This document shows, one piece after another, positions 34,891 to 35,600 of a stretch of 35,600 nt of DNA (its first letter is position 1; each line of letters starts with the position of its first letter). Origin of the DNA: Verrucomicrobiota bacterium. GTDB lineage: Bacteria; Verrucomicrobiota; Verrucomicrobiia; Limisphaerales; J093. The notes under the pieces were generated by a model. The model was not told the DNA's origin. It saw only the letters and a program-made list of their open reading frames with translations, and searched no databases. Location of the stretch: the NCBI GenBank assembly GCA_016871715.1, contig VHCO01000053.1:1-35600 (forward strand), written 5' to 3'. The position numbers and the translations under genes are program-made.

Positions 34891-35600
34891 GTGAACGACG
34901 CAGTGACCCTGACGATCGATGGGCGCCCGATGACGGTGGCGCGTGGCACCACGGTGTTGGGCGCAGCACGGGGGGTGGGCATCGAGATCCCGACGCTGTG
35001 CCACGTCGAGGGTTTGGCGCCGGCGGGGTCTTGTTCGCTATGCTCGGTTCAGGTCGAGGGCCGGCCCAACTTGTGGCCGGCTTGCGCGCTGCCAGCGGCA
35101 GAAGGGATGGTGGTCTGGACCGATTCGGCGGAGGTGCGCTCGGCGCGACGGACGGTGCTCGAGTTGTTATTGTCGGACCACGTGGGGGATTGCATTGGGC
35201 CGTGTCGCACGGGGTGTCCGGCGCGGTTGGACATTCCGGGATTTATCGGTCGGATCGCGGCGGAGGACGCGGTGGGGGCGTGGGGGATGGTGACCGAGGA
35301 CTTGACGTTGCCGGCGTCGTTGGGCCGGGTTTGCCCGCGGTTGTGCGAGCAGCGCTGTCGGCGGCTGGATCTGGAGGATGCAGTCTCGATTCGCAATCTG
35401 CATCGTTTTGCCGCCGACCAGGGGCGGGCGTTGGGGGTGGCAGGGGTGCCGGAGCGGGGTCGGGCGAGCGGGAAACGGGTGGCGATCGTTGGGGCGGGGC
35501 CGGCGGGATTGGCGGCGGCGTATCATCTGGTCCGGCGCGGTCACGAGGTGGCGGTGTACGATGCGCATCCGGAGGCGGGCGGGATGCTGCGGTACGGGAT
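34891..35600 (+). CDS. 2Fe-2S / GltD-like FAD-dependent oxidoreductase, 5' part
   Basis: The frame starts at GTG 34891 (VNDAVTLTIDGRPMTVARGT) and is still open at the window edge, giving 236 codons. Residues of about 1-75 form a NuoG-like [2Fe-2S] ferredoxin domain with ligands in LCHVEGLAPAGSCSLC and ACALP (C-x10-C-x2-C-x13-C). A Fer4_20 (glutamate synthase small-subunit type) domain follows, with CIGPCRTGC and GRVCPRLCEQRC supplying [4Fe-4S] ligands, and then the FAD-binding motif VAIVGAGPAGLAAAYHL (from about 194). Such proteins transfer electrons between NAD(P)H, flavin and Fe-S partners, for example with formate dehydrogenase or hydrogenase subunits. The partner should lie to the right of the window. 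TTG or downstream starts are less likely. Confidence 0.88.
   Translation, partial: MNDAVTLTIDGRPMTVARGTTVLGAARGVGIEIPTLCHVEGLAPAGSCSLCSVQVEGRPNLWPACALPAAEGMVVWTDSAEVRSARRTVLELLLSDHVGDCIGPCRTGCPARLDIPGFIGRIAAEDAVGAWGMVTEDLTLPASLGRVCPRLCEQRCRRLDLEDAVSIRNLHRFAADQGRALGVAGVPERGRASGKRVAIVGAGPAGLAAAYHLVRRGHEVAVYDAHPEAGGMLRYG

Noticed and set aside
34503..35004. Minus-strand proline/serine-rich open frames over the G-rich tract
   Set aside because: They arise from the skewed base composition, overlap the ferredoxin-type gene and match no family.

Overview
The window is 35.6 kb of high-GC DNA, most plausibly from a free-living member of the Verrucomicrobiota close to Limisphaerales/Pedosphaera. The evidence is indirect. 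There is a prepilin-like secreted protein with a C-terminal GG..LDG motif, large secreted LamG and delta-60 repeat proteins that share one short C-terminal tail, two Tat-exported metabolic proteins (a Gfo/Idh/MocA oxidoreductase and a sugar-isomerase-like protein), a deoxyhypusine-synthase homologue, and few clear Shine-Dalgarno sequences. I found no rRNA, tRNA, CRISPR array or intact insertion sequence.

Layout. Positions 1-12.5 kb look accessory and decayed. They hold a 48-bp tandem repeat, a NarL-type response regulator, a nucleotidyltransferase/partner pair, a Schlafen-AlbA/GHKL regulator preceded by a 12-bp inverted repeat, a 991-aa RTX/delta-60 secreted protein, a small HTH protein and a possible SWIM-family C-terminal fragment. 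They also hold at least three broken genes (BrnT-like toxin, Tat-signal protein with frameshift and apparent internal deletion, pectin-lyase-type N-terminus) and a PHP-domain lipoprotein. Between these genes lie blocks of degenerate 7-8 bp repeats of three recurring types, and the fragments tend to sit next to them.

Positions 12.5-29.4 kb are mostly intact. A LamG protein and a pseudopilin-like protein form a translationally coupled minus-strand pair. Divergent from it is a housekeeping run prmC - murA - small membrane protein - deoxyhypusine synthase-like. A minus-strand operon moxR - DUF58 - transglutaminase (TgpA-like) follows, then a secreted coiled-coil protein, a Tat-exported sugar-isomerase-like protein, a PAS histidine kinase with a cysteine cluster, and a radical SAM protein.

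Positions 29.4-35.6 kb contain a repeat-rich spacer and a membrane protein fused to a spermidine-synthase-fold domain that is cut by an in-frame TAG. A Tat-signal Gfo/Idh/MocA oxidoreductase and a long non-coding stretch with a G-rich tract come next. The window ends inside a 2Fe-2S/GltD-type FAD oxidoreductase.

The most unusual signals are not protein genes. They are (i) the recurring degenerate heptamer/octamer arrays, comparable in style to cyanobacterial STRR repeats; (ii) a GTGTCAAC-N6/7-AACC motif present as two same-orientation pairs; (iii) large palindromic repeats with a perfect 25-bp inverted repeat; (iv) strong excess of the palindrome CTCGAG; and (v) several independent single-base gene disruptions in one window.
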